From Paludibacter sp. (GTDB lineage: Bacteria; Bacteroidota; Bacteroidia; Bacteroidales; Paludibacteraceae), in the NCBI GenBank assembly GCA_028710895.1, contig JAQTTH010000003.1:310001-374000 (forward strand): a stretch of 64,000 nucleotides of DNA, read 5' to 3'. Positions within the stretch are counted from its first letter, which is position 1. Every line of letters begins with the position of its first letter. The notes beneath the pieces were generated by a model. It searched no databases. It had not been told where the DNA came from and worked only from the letters and a program-made list of their open reading frames with translations. Shown here one piece after another: positions 35,769 to 44,690 of the stretch. A program made the translations under genes and the position numbers.

Positions 35769-37496
35769 TTAGTATTTTCTTAACGAAAATACAAAACTCA
35801 ATCCACCGTTTGAGCCATTCTTGGCTGATATTGTGCCCCGATGAAAGATAACTGCATTTTTTACAATAGCCAACCCAAGTCCGGTTCCACCCAATTTACG
35901 GCTGCGACCTTTATCAACCCGGTAAAACCGTTCGAAGAGGCGATTTAAATGTTCTTCAGCCACGCCAATTCCGTTGTCGGAGAATGAAAAATATAAATAC
36001 TGATCGTCTTCGCGGTAGCAGTTTATTTCAATCGTGAGCTTTTCACCGGCGTAAGCCAAAGCATTATCGAGTAAATTTCTGAAAATAGAATAAACAAGTG
36101 AGCGGTTGCCTTGTATAATCAAGTCGGGTTTTATATTTTTTACTATGGAGCATTCTTTCTGCTCTATTTGCAAATGCACGTCATTGAGTACATCGCTTAT
36201 CACATCAGTGACATTGCAATTTTCTTTCTCGAAAAGTCGTTTCCCTTCATCAATTTTATTGAGCGTAGAAATATCCTGCAATAAGTCGCGCAGTCGCTGA
36301 GCCTGCTGAAAAGAACGCTCTACAAAGAATCGTTGCCGTTGTGGGTCAAGTCCCGGATTTTCAAGAATGCTTTCCATGTAGCCCAAAATGCTGCTCACAG
36401 GCGTTTTTAATTCGTGCGAAATGTTCTGTGTCAGGTGGCGTTTCAGTTCATTTTCGTGCTCCTGAACGGAAATGTCGTTCATTGATATTTCGAAGGTGTG
36501 GTCCTGAAATACAATACATTGGACAGAAAAAATTCGTCCGCCTTTTTCAATAGTTAGTCGCTTGCGTGTCAACTCATTGTTTTGAAGACTCTGATCTATA
36601 AAGTCGTTGATGTCATCAAACTCCGGCAATGCAAAAATTTCATCGGAACTTTCGCATTGGCTGTCCGATAGAATATTGCTGTATTGAATAAAGTGAGTAT
36701 TTGCCAGTATTTCTTTTTTCTCGGATGAAAAAATACCAAGTCCTTCCTGCGAAATCTGAAGGTGCTTAATGAGCTTTTCCCGTTCTTTGTACACATCATC
36801 TTTGGTCCGATAAAGCAGTTTATAAAGACCGACGATGTTTTTACTTATTTCTCCCAGTTCATCTTTTGGAAATTCAATTTCGTAATCCGGAATTTCTCCT
36901 TTTTCTGCCCGTTGCGTGAACGTACGAAGCCTGTCAATGGATTGGCTAAAATTACGTGAGATAAAAAACAACGCTAAGGAGGCCAAAATCAATACAATTG
37001 CCATGAAATAGAGGAAGAATGTATTGGCTTTGAGCATGCTTATCAGACTCACATTATAAGGCAATGCACTGCGAACATATACTCCGGGAAAGTGATGAGC
37101 CAGATAATAATAGTCCTTTCCGGTAGAAACAGAGTGACGTATAGCTTTACCATTTTCTTCTGTATTTGCCATCAGTATCTCCGGACGATTCAAATGATTG
37201 CTCAATTGAGTACCCTTTTTTACTGATGAGTCGAATGTTACAGTTCCAAGACTATCGATAACAGTAACACGCAGCGCACTATCCGGAAAAAGATGCACAT
37301 AATCTTCGAGCATGTCCCAACTGGGCTTTTGCTCTGCAATGAAGCGATGAATGGTGAAGTTGTAGGTTATGAGTTGCTGGTCAAGCTGCTCGGTGCGAAA
37401 TTCTTTCTCGCGCTGGTACTGAAAGAAACAGATGATAACCAACATCAACAGAAAGATGCTGAAAAAATAGAGAAAAAGACGGCGGTTTAAAGTCAT
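35769..37496 (-). CDS. phoR: Phosphate-regulon sensor histidine kinase
   Basis: A 575-residue membrane kinase. TM1 is at about 7-25, a periplasmic domain at 26-155, and TM2 at 158-180. A HAMP-like linker (about 181-235) and a PAS-like region (about 240-345) follow. The HisKA phosphoacceptor is His361 in NISHELKTP, and the HATPase domain has N-box NLLDNALAY, G1 SDNGIGV and G2 GGTGLGLAIV. It lies 93 bp downstream of phoB and near the pst operon, which supports the assignment. A periplasmic domain of this size is larger than in E. coli PhoR, as is usual in Bacteroidetes. Confidence 0.9.
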   Translation of the reverse strand: MTLNRRLFLYFFSIFLLMLVIICFFQYQREKEFRTEQLDQQLITYNFTIHRFIAEQKPSWDMLEDYVHLFPDSALRVTVIDSLGTVTFDSSVKKGTQLSNHLNRPEILMANTEENGKAIRHSVSTGKDYYYLAHHFPGVYVRSALPYNVSLISMLKANTFFLYFMAIVLILASLALFFISRNFSQSIDRLRTFTQRAEKGEIPDYEIEFPKDELGEISKNIVGLYKLLYRTKDDVYKEREKLIKHLQISQEGLGIFSSEKKEILANTHFIQYSNILSDSQCESSDEIFALPEFDDINDFIDQSLQNNELTRKRLTIEKGGRIFSVQCIVFQDHTFEISMNDISVQEHENELKRHLTQNISHELKTPVSSILGYMESILENPGLDPQRQRFFVERSFQQAQRLRDLLQDISTLNKIDEGKRLFEKENCNVTDVISDVLNDVHLQIEQKECSIVKNIKPDLIIQGNRSLVYSIFRNLLDNALAYAGEKLTIEINCYREDDQYLYFSFSDNGIGVAEEHLNRLFERFYRVDKGRSRKLGGTGLGLAIVKNAVIFHRGTISAKNGSNGGLSFVFSLRKY

Positions 37497-37589
37497 GAGG
37501 AGAATTTACTATTTATTCATTTACTACTTACCATTGGATACAACATCCTGATAAATAGTAGCTGGTAACTGGAAAGATAGTCAATGTTC

Positions 37590-38282
37590 TTATTCTTCGA
37601 AACAATATCCGTAACCCAGACGTGTAACGATATTTTTACCGTATGGACCTATTTTTTTGCGCAGGCGGGTGATGTTTACGTCAATGGTTCGGTCGAGTAC
37701 AATCACCTCGTCTGTCCAAACGCGTGTAAGCATTTCGTCGCGAGAGAATACCCGGTTTTTGTTTTCTAAGAACAATTTGAGTATTTCAAATTCTTTTTTT
37801 GTGAATGGAATTTCTACGCCTTCTAATAATACCTTTTTATTGCTGATATCCATCTCAAGCATCTCGTACGAGAGTTTTTGTACCGGGGCAGCTTCTACTT
37901 TCTTGTTGTTGTCAGCTCGGCGGATAACTGCTTTTACACGGGCTATTACTTCACGTATTGAGAATGGTTTTGAAATATAATCGTCGGCACCAATATTAAA
38001 TCCCGTGAGGCGGTCTGTTTCCGAATCTTTTGCCGTAAGAAAAATAACAGGAATGGAAGCCGTTTTCGCGTCTTCATTTAATCGTCTGGCTAGTTTAAAT
38101 CCGGACATTTCACCCATCATCACATCCAGCAACAATAAATTATACACAGAAATATCTTTCTTTAATGCTTCCTCAGCCGAATAGGCTACATCAACTTCAT
38201 ACCCTTCGGTTTCCAGGTTGAATTGTAGAATCTCACATAAATCTTCTTCGTCGTCAACGACCAAAATGCGATACGTACTCAT
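37590..38282 (-). CDS. phoB: Phosphate-regulon response regulator (OmpR/PhoB family)
   Basis: A 230-residue response regulator: receiver domain with the acidic pocket (Asp10-Asp11) and phosphoacceptor Asp53 (LLLDVMMG), and a C-terminal OmpR-type winged helix (about 130-228; TRVWTDEVIVLDRTIDVNI, then RLGYGYCF). It binds DNA as a tandem dimer at 11-bp-spaced half-sites. I found candidate sites of this form before phoB itself, pstC, the porin gene and ppk. It is transcribed with phoR; a perfect terminator (38401-38441) separates it from phoU upstream. Confidence 0.92.
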   Translation of the reverse strand: MSTYRILVVDDEEDLCEILQFNLETEGYEVDVAYSAEEALKKDISVYNLLLLDVMMGEMSGFKLARRLNEDAKTASIPVIFLTAKDSETDRLTGFNIGADDYISKPFSIREVIARVKAVIRRADNNKKVEAAPVQKLSYEMLEMDISNKKVLLEGVEIPFTKKEFEILKLFLENKNRVFSRDEMLTRVWTDEVIVLDRTIDVNITRLRKKIGPYGKNIVTRLGYGYCFEE

Positions 38283-38308
38283 ACTTTTATTGAATTAAAA
38301 TTATGTTA

Positions 38309-38365
38309 CAAAGAAACCATTTTGTTATTTCTATGCTGTGTAATAACTGTTACAAAGATATGACA
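38309..38365 (-). promoter_or_regulatory. Predicted PhoB operator and promoter of phoB
   Basis: Read on the minus strand: half-sites TGTCAT, TGTAAC, TTACAC and AGAAAT at an exact 11-bp period (starting at 38365, 38354, 38343 and 38332), then 10 bp, then TTTCTTTG at 38316-38309. The first two half-sites are strong, the last two weak. A TATCTTTG at 38360-38353 overlaps and could be a second, constitutive promoter. The start of transcription near 38302 fits the ATG at 38282. It suggests autoregulation of phoB-phoR. Confidence 0.6.
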
Positions 38366-38400
38366 AAATATCAAAATTCTTATAAATCATTGGTAATAAA

Positions 38401-38441
38401 TACACAAAAGGCAAATCTGATTCAGATTTGCCTTTTGTGTA
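38401..38441. terminator. 20-bp perfect hairpin between phoU and phoB
   Basis: TACACAAAAGGCAAATCTGA and its exact complement are separated by a single base. It lies 22 bp after the phoU stop and separates the pst-phoU operon from phoB-phoR. Confidence 0.92.
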
Positions 38442-38462
38442 TATTTTGAAGAAAAGTGTATA

Positions 38463-39128
38463 CTATTTTCTTGGTGCATGTTTCAATACCTTAGCATCAA
38501 TGTAGAAGAAAATTTCTTCGGCAATATTGCTGCAGTGGTCGCCAATACGTTCCAATTTGCGGATAGATGCTATGAGTTGCAGGCAGTCGTAGGCACGGTC
38601 GGGATTTTTCTGGATATAATCGGCAATAATGCGGGCAGCATTTATGTTGATTTCGTCCACCTGGTAATCTTCGCTGAAAATTGCTGAGGCAAAATCTGAT
38701 TTCTCATTCTCAAACGCATCCAACCCTTGCGAAAGCATAGTATTTACCTGCTGAATCATTACATTCAACTTGGTGTCTGTAATCAATTCTGCATCCAGAA
38801 TTACAGATGGGTTTGTTATGAATGTGCGGGCAATTCCGTAAGCAAAATCGGCAATACGTTCCAAATTGGAATTTATCTTTAATACTGCCAACACAAAACG
38901 CAGATCGATTGCAACAGGTTGATGCAATGCGATAATGTTTTCACATTCGCTATCGATTTTAAGCTCGTAAGCATCCACTTTCTTTTCGCGCATCGAAACT
39001 TTTTGGGCAAGTTCTTTGTCGAAGGATAAAACAGCTTCACCGGCGTTTGCTACCTGCGAAATAACCAGTTTCCACATATCAATCACATCCTGACGAAGTG
39101 ATTGGATTTCTTGTTCTAAGTGTCTCAT
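38463..39128 (-). CDS. phoU: Phosphate transport system regulator PhoU
   Basis: A 221-residue all-helical cytoplasmic protein made of two tandem three-helix PhoU units, each with the metal-binding type of acidic motif (ERIADFAYGIAR in the first, ERIGDHCSNIAEE in the second). It links PstB to PhoR and represses the Pho response when phosphate is plentiful. It is the last gene of the pstC-pstA-pstB-phoU operon; the gap to pstB is 69 bp. A strong terminator follows. Confidence 0.94.
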   Translation of the reverse strand: MRHLEQEIQSLRQDVIDMWKLVISQVANAGEAVLSFDKELAQKVSMREKKVDAYELKIDSECENIIALHQPVAIDLRFVLAVLKINSNLERIADFAYGIARTFITNPSVILDAELITDTKLNVMIQQVNTMLSQGLDAFENEKSDFASAIFSEDYQVDEININAARIIADYIQKNPDRAYDCLQLIASIRKLERIGDHCSNIAEEIFFYIDAKVLKHAPRK

Positions 39129-39197
39129 TTATTTATAATTTATTCATTTACTAATCGGCTTGCCGCTTGGCTTGCCAAGAATTTACAATAGAGAAAA

Positions 39198-39950
39198 TCA
39201 ACCAAACCTTCCTGTTATATAATTCTGTGTAGAAAGTTCTGTTGGGTTGGTGAAGATTTTGATAGTATCGTCGTATTCAATCATTTCACCTAAATAAAAA
39301 TAAGCAGTTTTATCACTTACACGCGAAGCCTGTTGCATGTTGTGGGTTACTATCATGATTGTATAATCTTTTTTCAACTCGTAGATTAATTCCTCTATTT
39401 TCGAAGTTGAAATTGGATCGAGTGCTGAGGCTGGTTCATCCATAAGCAAAACTTTTGGAGAAATAGCCAGTGCCCGGGCAATACACAAACGTTGCTGTTG
39501 ACCTCCTGAAAGAGCAAATGCAGACTTGTTCAGTTTGTCTTTCACTTCGTTCCAAAGTGCAGCCGATTTGATGGATTCTATTACCCGTTCTTCGATAAAA
39601 GTTTTGTCTTTTATTCCATTCACGCGTAGGCCATAAGCCACATTCTCAAAAATACTTTTCGGAAACGGATTTGGCTTCTGAAAAACCATCCCAACTTCTT
39701 TGCGTAGCTCATCCACATGAATGTTTGGTGCATAAATGTCTTTTCCCTCAATCAATACCGAACCTGTCATGCGTGTACCGTCAATCAGGTCGTTCATGCG
39801 ATTCAGTAACCGGAGAAAAGTTGATTTACCACATCCTGAAGGTCCGATAAGAGCAACAACTTTGTTTTTCTCTACTTCGATGTTGATATTCTTAAGCGCG
39901 TGAAATTCGCTGTAATAGAAATCAACGTTTTTTGCATCAATAGTTAGCAT
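39198..39950 (-). CDS. pstB: Phosphate ABC transporter ATP-binding protein
   Basis: ATPase of the high-affinity phosphate importer, 250 residues. Walker A is GPSGCGKST, the Q-loop lies in [11 protein letters not shown] (a PstB hallmark), the signature is LSGGQQQRL, Walker B is VLLMDEP and the switch His lies in VTHNMQQA. The frame extends to a TTG at 39977, but ATG 39950 ([13 protein letters not shown]) fits the family length. It is preceded by pstA and followed by phoU. Confidence 0.96.
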   Translation of the reverse strand: MLTIDAKNVDFYYSEFHALKNINIEVEKNKVVALIGPSGCGKSTFLRLLNRMNDLIDGTRMTGSVLIEGKDIYAPNIHVDELRKEVGMVFQKPNPFPKSIFENVAYGLRVNGIKDKTFIEERVIESIKSAALWNEVKDKLNKSAFALSGGQQQRLCIARALAISPKVLLMDEPASALDPISTSKIEELIYELKKDYTIMIVTHNMQQASRVSDKTAYFYLGEMIEYDDTIKIFTNPTELSTQNYITGRFG

Positions 39951-40008
39951 TTTTTTATGTCTAATGTCTGAAGTCAAAAGTCGTTTGACTTTTATCCTTC
40001 GACTGATT

Positions 40009-40896
40009 TTAATTTGTTTTTACTTTTTTGGAGAAATAGTTCCGTAGGAAATTGGCCAGTAAGTTTACTATCAGTACTATTACTATCAATACCAGTGCAG
40101 TGCCGTAAGCAATTCCACGTGAAGCCTCTATATCTGTACCACTTGTTGATATTACGTATAAGTGATAAGGTAACGCCATTACCTGATCGAAAATGCTTGT
40201 TGGCAATTTGGGTAAAAAGTAAGCAGCAACTGTAAACAAAATTGGAGCTGTTTCGCCTGATACACGCCCGATGGATAGAATCAAGCCTGTGATAATATTG
40301 GGGAATGCCATTGGCAGTACTACTTTTTGTATAGTTTGCAATTTGGTAGCTCCCAATGCCAGACTTCCTTCGCGGTACGAATTATCAATTGCTTTTAATG
40401 ATTCTTCGGTCGTGCGAATGACCAAAGGTAATGATAATAATCCAAGTGTAAGTGAACCGGCAAGTATAGAATCGCCGAACTTCATTGTATTTACAAAAAG
40501 TGACATACCAAAAAGTCCGAATACCACCGACGGAACACCACTCAGGTTGTTGGTCATGATACGGATAAAGGTAGCCACTTTATTTCCTGTTGCATATTCA
40601 TTCATATAAATGCCGGACATTATGCCAATCGGAAAGCTGAATAAACTACTTCCGGCAACCAAACAAAGCGTACCGACTATAGCAGGGAAGATTCCACCTT
40701 TAGTCATTCCTTCTTCAGGGGCTTTTGTCAGAAAGTCCCAACTGATTGCGCCAATTCCTTTGCTAACAATGAATCCCAGAATCAAAATGAGCATGGCAAC
40801 TACCGAATAGCTCATTAGTTTGAAAATGGTGAATGCAACGCCCTGCGAAATTCGTTTCTTTCGATCTATGTTTCCGGTGTTTATTATTGGTGTCAT
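40009..40896 (-). CDS. pstA: Phosphate ABC transporter permease PstA
   Basis: Inner-membrane permease of 295 residues with six predicted helices and the coupling-loop EAA-type motif ([23 protein letters not shown]). It forms the transport channel with PstC. It starts one base after the pstC stop, so the two are translationally coupled. Confidence 0.95.
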   Translation of the reverse strand: MTPIINTGNIDRKKRISQGVAFTIFKLMSYSVVAMLILILGFIVSKGIGAISWDFLTKAPEEGMTKGGIFPAIVGTLCLVAGSSLFSFPIGIMSGIYMNEYATGNKVATFIRIMTNNLSGVPSVVFGLFGMSLFVNTMKFGDSILAGSLTLGLLSLPLVIRTTEESLKAIDNSYREGSLALGATKLQTIQKVVLPMAFPNIITGLILSIGRVSGETAPILFTVAAYFLPKLPTSIFDQVMALPYHLYVISTSGTDIEASRGIAYGTALVLIVIVLIVNLLANFLRNYFSKKVKTN

Positions 40897-40897
40897 G

Positions 40898-42088
40898 TTA
40901 TTTGCTGTATTTTTTGCTTGAAATAAATTCTACGCTAATGCTTATAATCATAGTGATAATGAAGAGTATGCAACCCAATGCAAAAAGGGCCTGATAATGT
41001 CCTCCACCAGCTGAAGCCTCACCAAGTTCGGCAGCAATAGTTGCAGGAATTGTACGTACCGGCTCTAATAAGGTATGAGGAATAACTGCAGCGTTTCCGG
41101 TTACCATCAACACGGCCATTGTTTCGCCAATTGCGCGGCCGATACCAAGAACGGCTGCAGAAGTAATTCCGGATTTTGCATAAGGTATTACAACCCTGTA
41201 GATGGTTTGCCATTGTGTTGCACCCAGTGCCAGACTTGCTTCTTTCATGGCTCTTGGTACATTTCGCATAGCATCTTCGGCCACCGTTATTATAGTTGGT
41301 AAGGCCATTATAGCTAGTACGATGCTTCCGGCAAGGCCTGTTTCGCCAACAGGTAATTGAAAGGTTTTTTGAAGAAATGGAACGATAACTACCAGTCCGA
41401 AGAATCCATATACTACTGAGGGTATTCCGGCAAGTAATTCAATTACTGGTTTCAAAAAATTACGAACACGCATTGTGGAAATTTCTGCTAAATAAACCGC
41501 AACGGCAATTCCAAAAGGTAATGAAAGCAATATAGCTCCCAGACTGACCCAAAGTGTTCCGAGTAGAAGTGGTAGCAGTCCGTATTGAGGCGAAGGCGAT
41601 GCAGTTGGATACCATTCTTTACCGCCAAAAAAATCACCGGGGCGTAAAGTTTCATGCTTCAACAATGTTCCATCGAAGTTTTTAGCAATGTAGGAATTAG
41701 GCAGAAATAAGATTATTCCCGGATGTTTAGCCGTGAGTTCACTAGCTTTAGCCGGAATATTTTCAAAGTTAGCTCCCAATTCGGCTTCGGTATAATATTT
41801 AGTCAGGTCGCTCAGTCGAACAACTTCTATTGGTTCCTCTTTGCCCCCAACTTCGTCCCAATTGGTTATTGCTCCGTCAAATATTTGCTTTATTTGGTAC
41901 GAACTAAGTTTCTTTACAGGATTGTCTTTGTTGAATGCCAATACATATCCGTCTTCAATTACCGGACTATTGAATAAGCCAGATGCTTCTTTAAATAAGA
42001 AAATCACTATCAATAATATGGTAATGCTTGTTATGCTTCCACTTATCAATAATGCTCCTTCTACTAATTTTTCGAAAAATCTTTTCAC
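40898..42088 (-). CDS. pstC: Phosphate ABC transporter permease PstC with an inserted PstS-like segment
   Basis: A 396-residue permease, longer than the roughly 320 residues of E. coli PstC. The extra part lies between TM1 (about 12-33) and TM2 (about 170-190), at residues 45-160, on the periplasmic side. It contains NPVKKLSSYQIKQIF followed by DGAITNWDEVGG, which matches the PstS segment in this same window (NPSNGVSKLTRAQLEGIF, then TGKTTNWKQVGG). So part of a phosphate-binding-protein fold appears to be built into the permease. The channel part is normal, with the coupling motif MKEASLALGATQWQTIYRVV. It is the first gene of the pst operon, under the operator at 42113-42169. Confidence 0.92.
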   Translation of the reverse strand: MKRFFEKLVEGALLISGSITSITILLIVIFLFKEASGLFNSPVIEDGYVLAFNKDNPVKKLSSYQIKQIFDGAITNWDEVGGKEEPIEVVRLSDLTKYYTEAELGANFENIPAKASELTAKHPGIILFLPNSYIAKNFDGTLLKHETLRPGDFFGGKEWYPTASPSPQYGLLPLLLGTLWVSLGAILLSLPFGIAVAVYLAEISTMRVRNFLKPVIELLAGIPSVVYGFFGLVVIVPFLQKTFQLPVGETGLAGSIVLAIMALPTIITVAEDAMRNVPRAMKEASLALGATQWQTIYRVVIPYAKSGITSAAVLGIGRAIGETMAVLMVTGNAAVIPHTLLEPVRTIPATIAAELGEASAGGGHYQALFALGCILFIITMIISISVEFISSKKYSK

Positions 42089-42112
42089 GTTGAATGTCGT
42101 TTTAATTCAGTG

Positions 42113-42169
42113 CAAAGAAATACCTTTCATATTACTTCGAGGTGAAGAACGTGTTACAAACATGTTACA
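42113..42169 (-). promoter_or_regulatory. Predicted PhoB operator and promoter of pstC-pstA-pstB-phoU
   Basis: On the minus strand: TGTAAC, TGTAAC, CTTCAC and AGTAAT starting at 42169, 42158, 42147 and 42136 (period 11 bp), then 10 bp, then TTTCTTTG at 42120-42113. The same layout, on the other strand, drives the divergent porin gene. Transcription would start near 42106, close to the pstC ATG at 42088. An extra ATTACA at 42208-42213 lies four periods upstream (44 bp) of the first site. Confidence 0.72.
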
Positions 42170-42268
42170 TATTTGTTGATTCTGAGCGTTGAAACACATT
42201 AAAACGCATTACAATATTATATGGAGTTTTCAAAACTTAATCTCATTTGAATTTCTTCATTCCAAAAA

Positions 42269-42325
42269 TGTAACAGCAATGTAATGGTTTTGGAAAAACC
42301 TTGTAATAATATGGCAGTTTCTTTG
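42269..42325 (+). promoter_or_regulatory. Predicted PhoB operator and promoter of the porin-pstS operon
   Basis: On the plus strand: TGTAAC, TGTAAT, TGGAAA and TGTAAT at 42269, 42280, 42291 and 42302 (period 11 bp), then 10 bp, then TTTCTTTG at 42318-42325. Three of four half-sites are near-identical. Transcription would start near 42332, which excludes a longer in-frame start at 42284 for the porin and supports ATG 42374. Confidence 0.75.
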
Positions 42326-42373
42326 CATCGTGAAATTGAAACACAACGATATCAAATAATAACAATTTTTAAA

Positions 42374-43702
42374 ATGAAAATGACTTTAAAAAATTTAGTA
42401 ATTGCATTAGGTCTTATTAGTTCGACCATTGCTTTCGCACAAGAAGAAAAAGTAGATACACTTAATGTACACGAGCAACGCATTACTTCATTAGAAGATG
42501 GCTTGTTACAATTGAAAAAACTTAAATTCAGTGGATACATTCAGGCTCAATGGCAATCTTCTCAATTGGACTCGCTTTTGAACAAATCAAATGACATGAA
42601 AGTTGGAACTGGTATTTACGGTGCCGAAAAAGTAGCAGGAACAAAAAATTACAATCGTTATGGTGTACGCCGTGGCCGTTTGAAAGCTACTTACGAAGAC
42701 TTTGGTTGCCAGGCCGTTATTGAATTTGATATTTCAGAAGGTGGTTTAAAAACGAAAGACCTTTATTTAAACGTACTGGATCCATGGTTAAATACTTTCG
42801 CAATTAAAGGTGGGGTTTTCGACAATCCTTTCGGATATGAAATTGCGTATTCTTCCTCAAGACTTGAGTCTCCAGAACGCAGTCGTTTAATTCAGACCCT
42901 TTTCCCGGATGAAAAAACACTAGGATCAATGTTGACTATTCAGGCTCCTAAAACTTCTCCCTGGAATGTATTGAAATTTGAAACAGGTTTAGTTGCTGGT
43001 AATGCAATCAGCAAAGATTACAAAAGTAAAAAAGATTTTGTTGCGCACTTAACTTATAACAAAGCACTTGAGACTATGAAATTTGGTATTGGTGCTTCTT
43101 TGTACTCTGGTACAACACTTCAGACAGATACCAACGTTTATGTAATTAAAAACAGCGCTTTTAGCAGAAATATTGGTACAAAACCTAATGGATTCGCAAC
43201 TCGTCAGTATTTCGGTGTTGATGGTCAGTTTAGTGTTGCTACTGATTTAGGTTTGACACAAATCCGTGCTGAATACATCACAGGTACACAACCCGGTTCT
43301 GCCACCAGCTCTGCAAGCCCGAATGGTTTTGATCCAACAGCTTCAGGATTTTCAGCCTCTCCAACATATATTCGTAAGTTTCAGGGTGGTTACATTAACT
43401 TTGTACAAGATATAGCTGATACTAAACACTCAATCGTAGTGAAGTATGACTTCTACGATCCTAATACAGGAGTTTCAGGTGATAAAATTAGTTATCTTAC
43501 AAGTGGTACAACTAAACTTGGTAAAGCAGATATGGCATATTCAACACTTGGTTTGGGTTACATGTATCGCATGAACAACAATGTTCGTATCATGGCTTAT
43601 TATGACATGGTTTCAAATGAAAAAGTTACTTTGAAAGGATTTATGGCAAAGAAAGACTTAGCTGATAATGTAGTAACAGTACGTTTACAATACAAATTCT
43701 AA
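42374..43702 (+). CDS. Phosphate-selective porin (OprP/OprO family)
   Basis: An outer-membrane porin of 442 residues with a signal peptide cleaved after about residue 22 (IAFA-QEEK). A short coiled-coil segment follows (LNVHEQRITSLEDGLLQL), as is typical of trimeric porins of this family, and then 16 or so beta-strands end in a Phe-terminal strand (VVTVRLQYKF). It should let phosphate or polyphosphate into the periplasm. The frame is open 30 codons upstream to ATG 42284, but that overlaps the operator. The pstS gene starts 46 bp downstream, so both are expected in one transcript. Confidence 0.88.
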   Translation: MKMTLKNLVIALGLISSTIAFAQEEKVDTLNVHEQRITSLEDGLLQLKKLKFSGYIQAQWQSSQLDSLLNKSNDMKVGTGIYGAEKVAGTKNYNRYGVRRGRLKATYEDFGCQAVIEFDISEGGLKTKDLYLNVLDPWLNTFAIKGGVFDNPFGYEIAYSSSRLESPERSRLIQTLFPDEKTLGSMLTIQAPKTSPWNVLKFETGLVAGNAISKDYKSKKDFVAHLTYNKALETMKFGIGASLYSGTTLQTDTNVYVIKNSAFSRNIGTKPNGFATRQYFGVDGQFSVATDLGLTQIRAEYITGTQPGSATSSASPNGFDPTASGFSASPTYIRKFQGGYINFVQDIADTKHSIVVKYDFYDPNTGVSGDKISYLTSGTTKLGKADMAYSTLGLGYMYRMNNNVRIMAYYDMVSNEKVTLKGFMAKKDLADNVVTVRLQYKF

Positions 43703-43748
43703 GAACAATTTATAGTTTATAAAAAGACATTAAAAAACAAACAAAAAA

Positions 43749-44558
43749 ATGAAAAAACTTATTTTATCAATCATGATGGTTTGCGCAATTGCTCCATCGT
43801 TTTATGCACAGAAATTAAAAGGTAGTGACACTGTACTTCCATTGGCACAAAAAGAAGCTGAAGTTTTTGGAAAAAAAACAGGTAAATCTGTTACTGTAAT
43901 TGGTGGTGGTAGTGGAGTTGGTATTGCAGCTTTATTAGAGGGCACTACTGAAATCGCAACAGCTTCACGTAAAATGAAATTCGACGAAAAAGTAAAATGT
44001 CAGGAAGCAGGAAAATCTATCGTTGAAAAAATTATTGCTTACGATGCATTGGCAATTATTGTAAATCCTTCGAATGGTGTTTCTAAATTGACTCGTGCTC
44101 AATTGGAAGGAATTTTTACCGGTAAAACTACAAACTGGAAACAAGTTGGTGGTGCTGATTTGAAAATTATTCCTTATTCACGTGAAACAAGTTCAGGTAC
44201 TTATGACTTTATCAAAGAATATGTATTGTTGAACAAAAACTACGCTAATTCAATTCTTAGTTTACCTGCAACAGGTGCTATCGTTCAATCAGTAAGCCAG
44301 ACAAAAGGTGCAATTGGATATGTAGGATTGGCTTACTTAAATAAATCAATAAAGGCTATCCATGTTTCTTTCGATGGTAAAAACTACATTGAACCGAGTG
44401 AAGTTACTGCTAAAAACAAAACTTATCCTATTATTCGTCCATTGTTTTTCTACTACGAAAAATCAAAGGAAAAAAACTACTTGCCTTTCGTTAACTTCGT
44501 GCTTTCTGCAGAAGGTCAGGCTATCGTTGAAAAAGTAGGTTATGTGCCATTGAAGTAA
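43749..44558 (+). CDS. pstS: Periplasmic phosphate-binding protein PstS
   Basis: A 269-residue solute-binding protein. A signal peptide (MKKLILSIMMVCAIAPSFYA) is cleaved before QKLKGSDTVLPLA. It has the binding-site segments KGSDTV and GGGSGVGIAALLEG, and RETSSGTYDF at the hinge. No lipobox is present, so it is soluble in the periplasm. It captures phosphate and delivers it to PstC-PstA-PstB, encoded by the divergent operon. The NPSNGVSKLTRAQLEGIF segment (about residues 106-123) is mirrored inside PstC. It is compact compared with E. coli PstS (about 320 mature residues). Confidence 0.93.
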   Translation: MKKLILSIMMVCAIAPSFYAQKLKGSDTVLPLAQKEAEVFGKKTGKSVTVIGGGSGVGIAALLEGTTEIATASRKMKFDEKVKCQEAGKSIVEKIIAYDALAIIVNPSNGVSKLTRAQLEGIFTGKTTNWKQVGGADLKIIPYSRETSSGTYDFIKEYVLLNKNYANSILSLPATGAIVQSVSQTKGAIGYVGLAYLNKSIKAIHVSFDGKNYIEPSEVTAKNKTYPIIRPLFFYYEKSKEKNYLPFVNFVLSAEGQAIVEKVGYVPLK

Positions 44559-44580
44559 GATACATTCTTTGTGTAATTTT

Positions 44581-44618
44581 AAAACCGCTTTTGACATTTG
44601 TCATTAGCGGTTTTTTTT
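44581..44618 (+). terminator. Intrinsic terminator of the porin-pstS operon
   Basis: AAAACCGCT pairs with AGCGGTTTT, followed by a run of T. It lies 23 bp after the pstS stop. Confidence 0.9.
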
Positions 44619-44643
44619 AGTTGTTTTATGTCTTGACACGAAA

Positions 44644-44672
44644 AAGGCTGCTCAATCTCTGAACAGCCTTAT
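44644..44672 (-). terminator. Intrinsic terminator of the ppk-ppx operon
   Basis: On the minus strand AAGGCTGTTCA pairs with TGAGCAGCCTT around a short loop, followed by TTTTTC. It lies 19 bp after the ppx stop. Confidence 0.88.
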
Positions 44673-44690
44673 TTTATAGGAAATAGATTA

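Noticed and set aside
42284-42373. Longer N-terminus for the phosphate porin
   Set aside because: The extension overlaps the predicted operator and -7 element; ATG 42374 starts a clean signal peptide.
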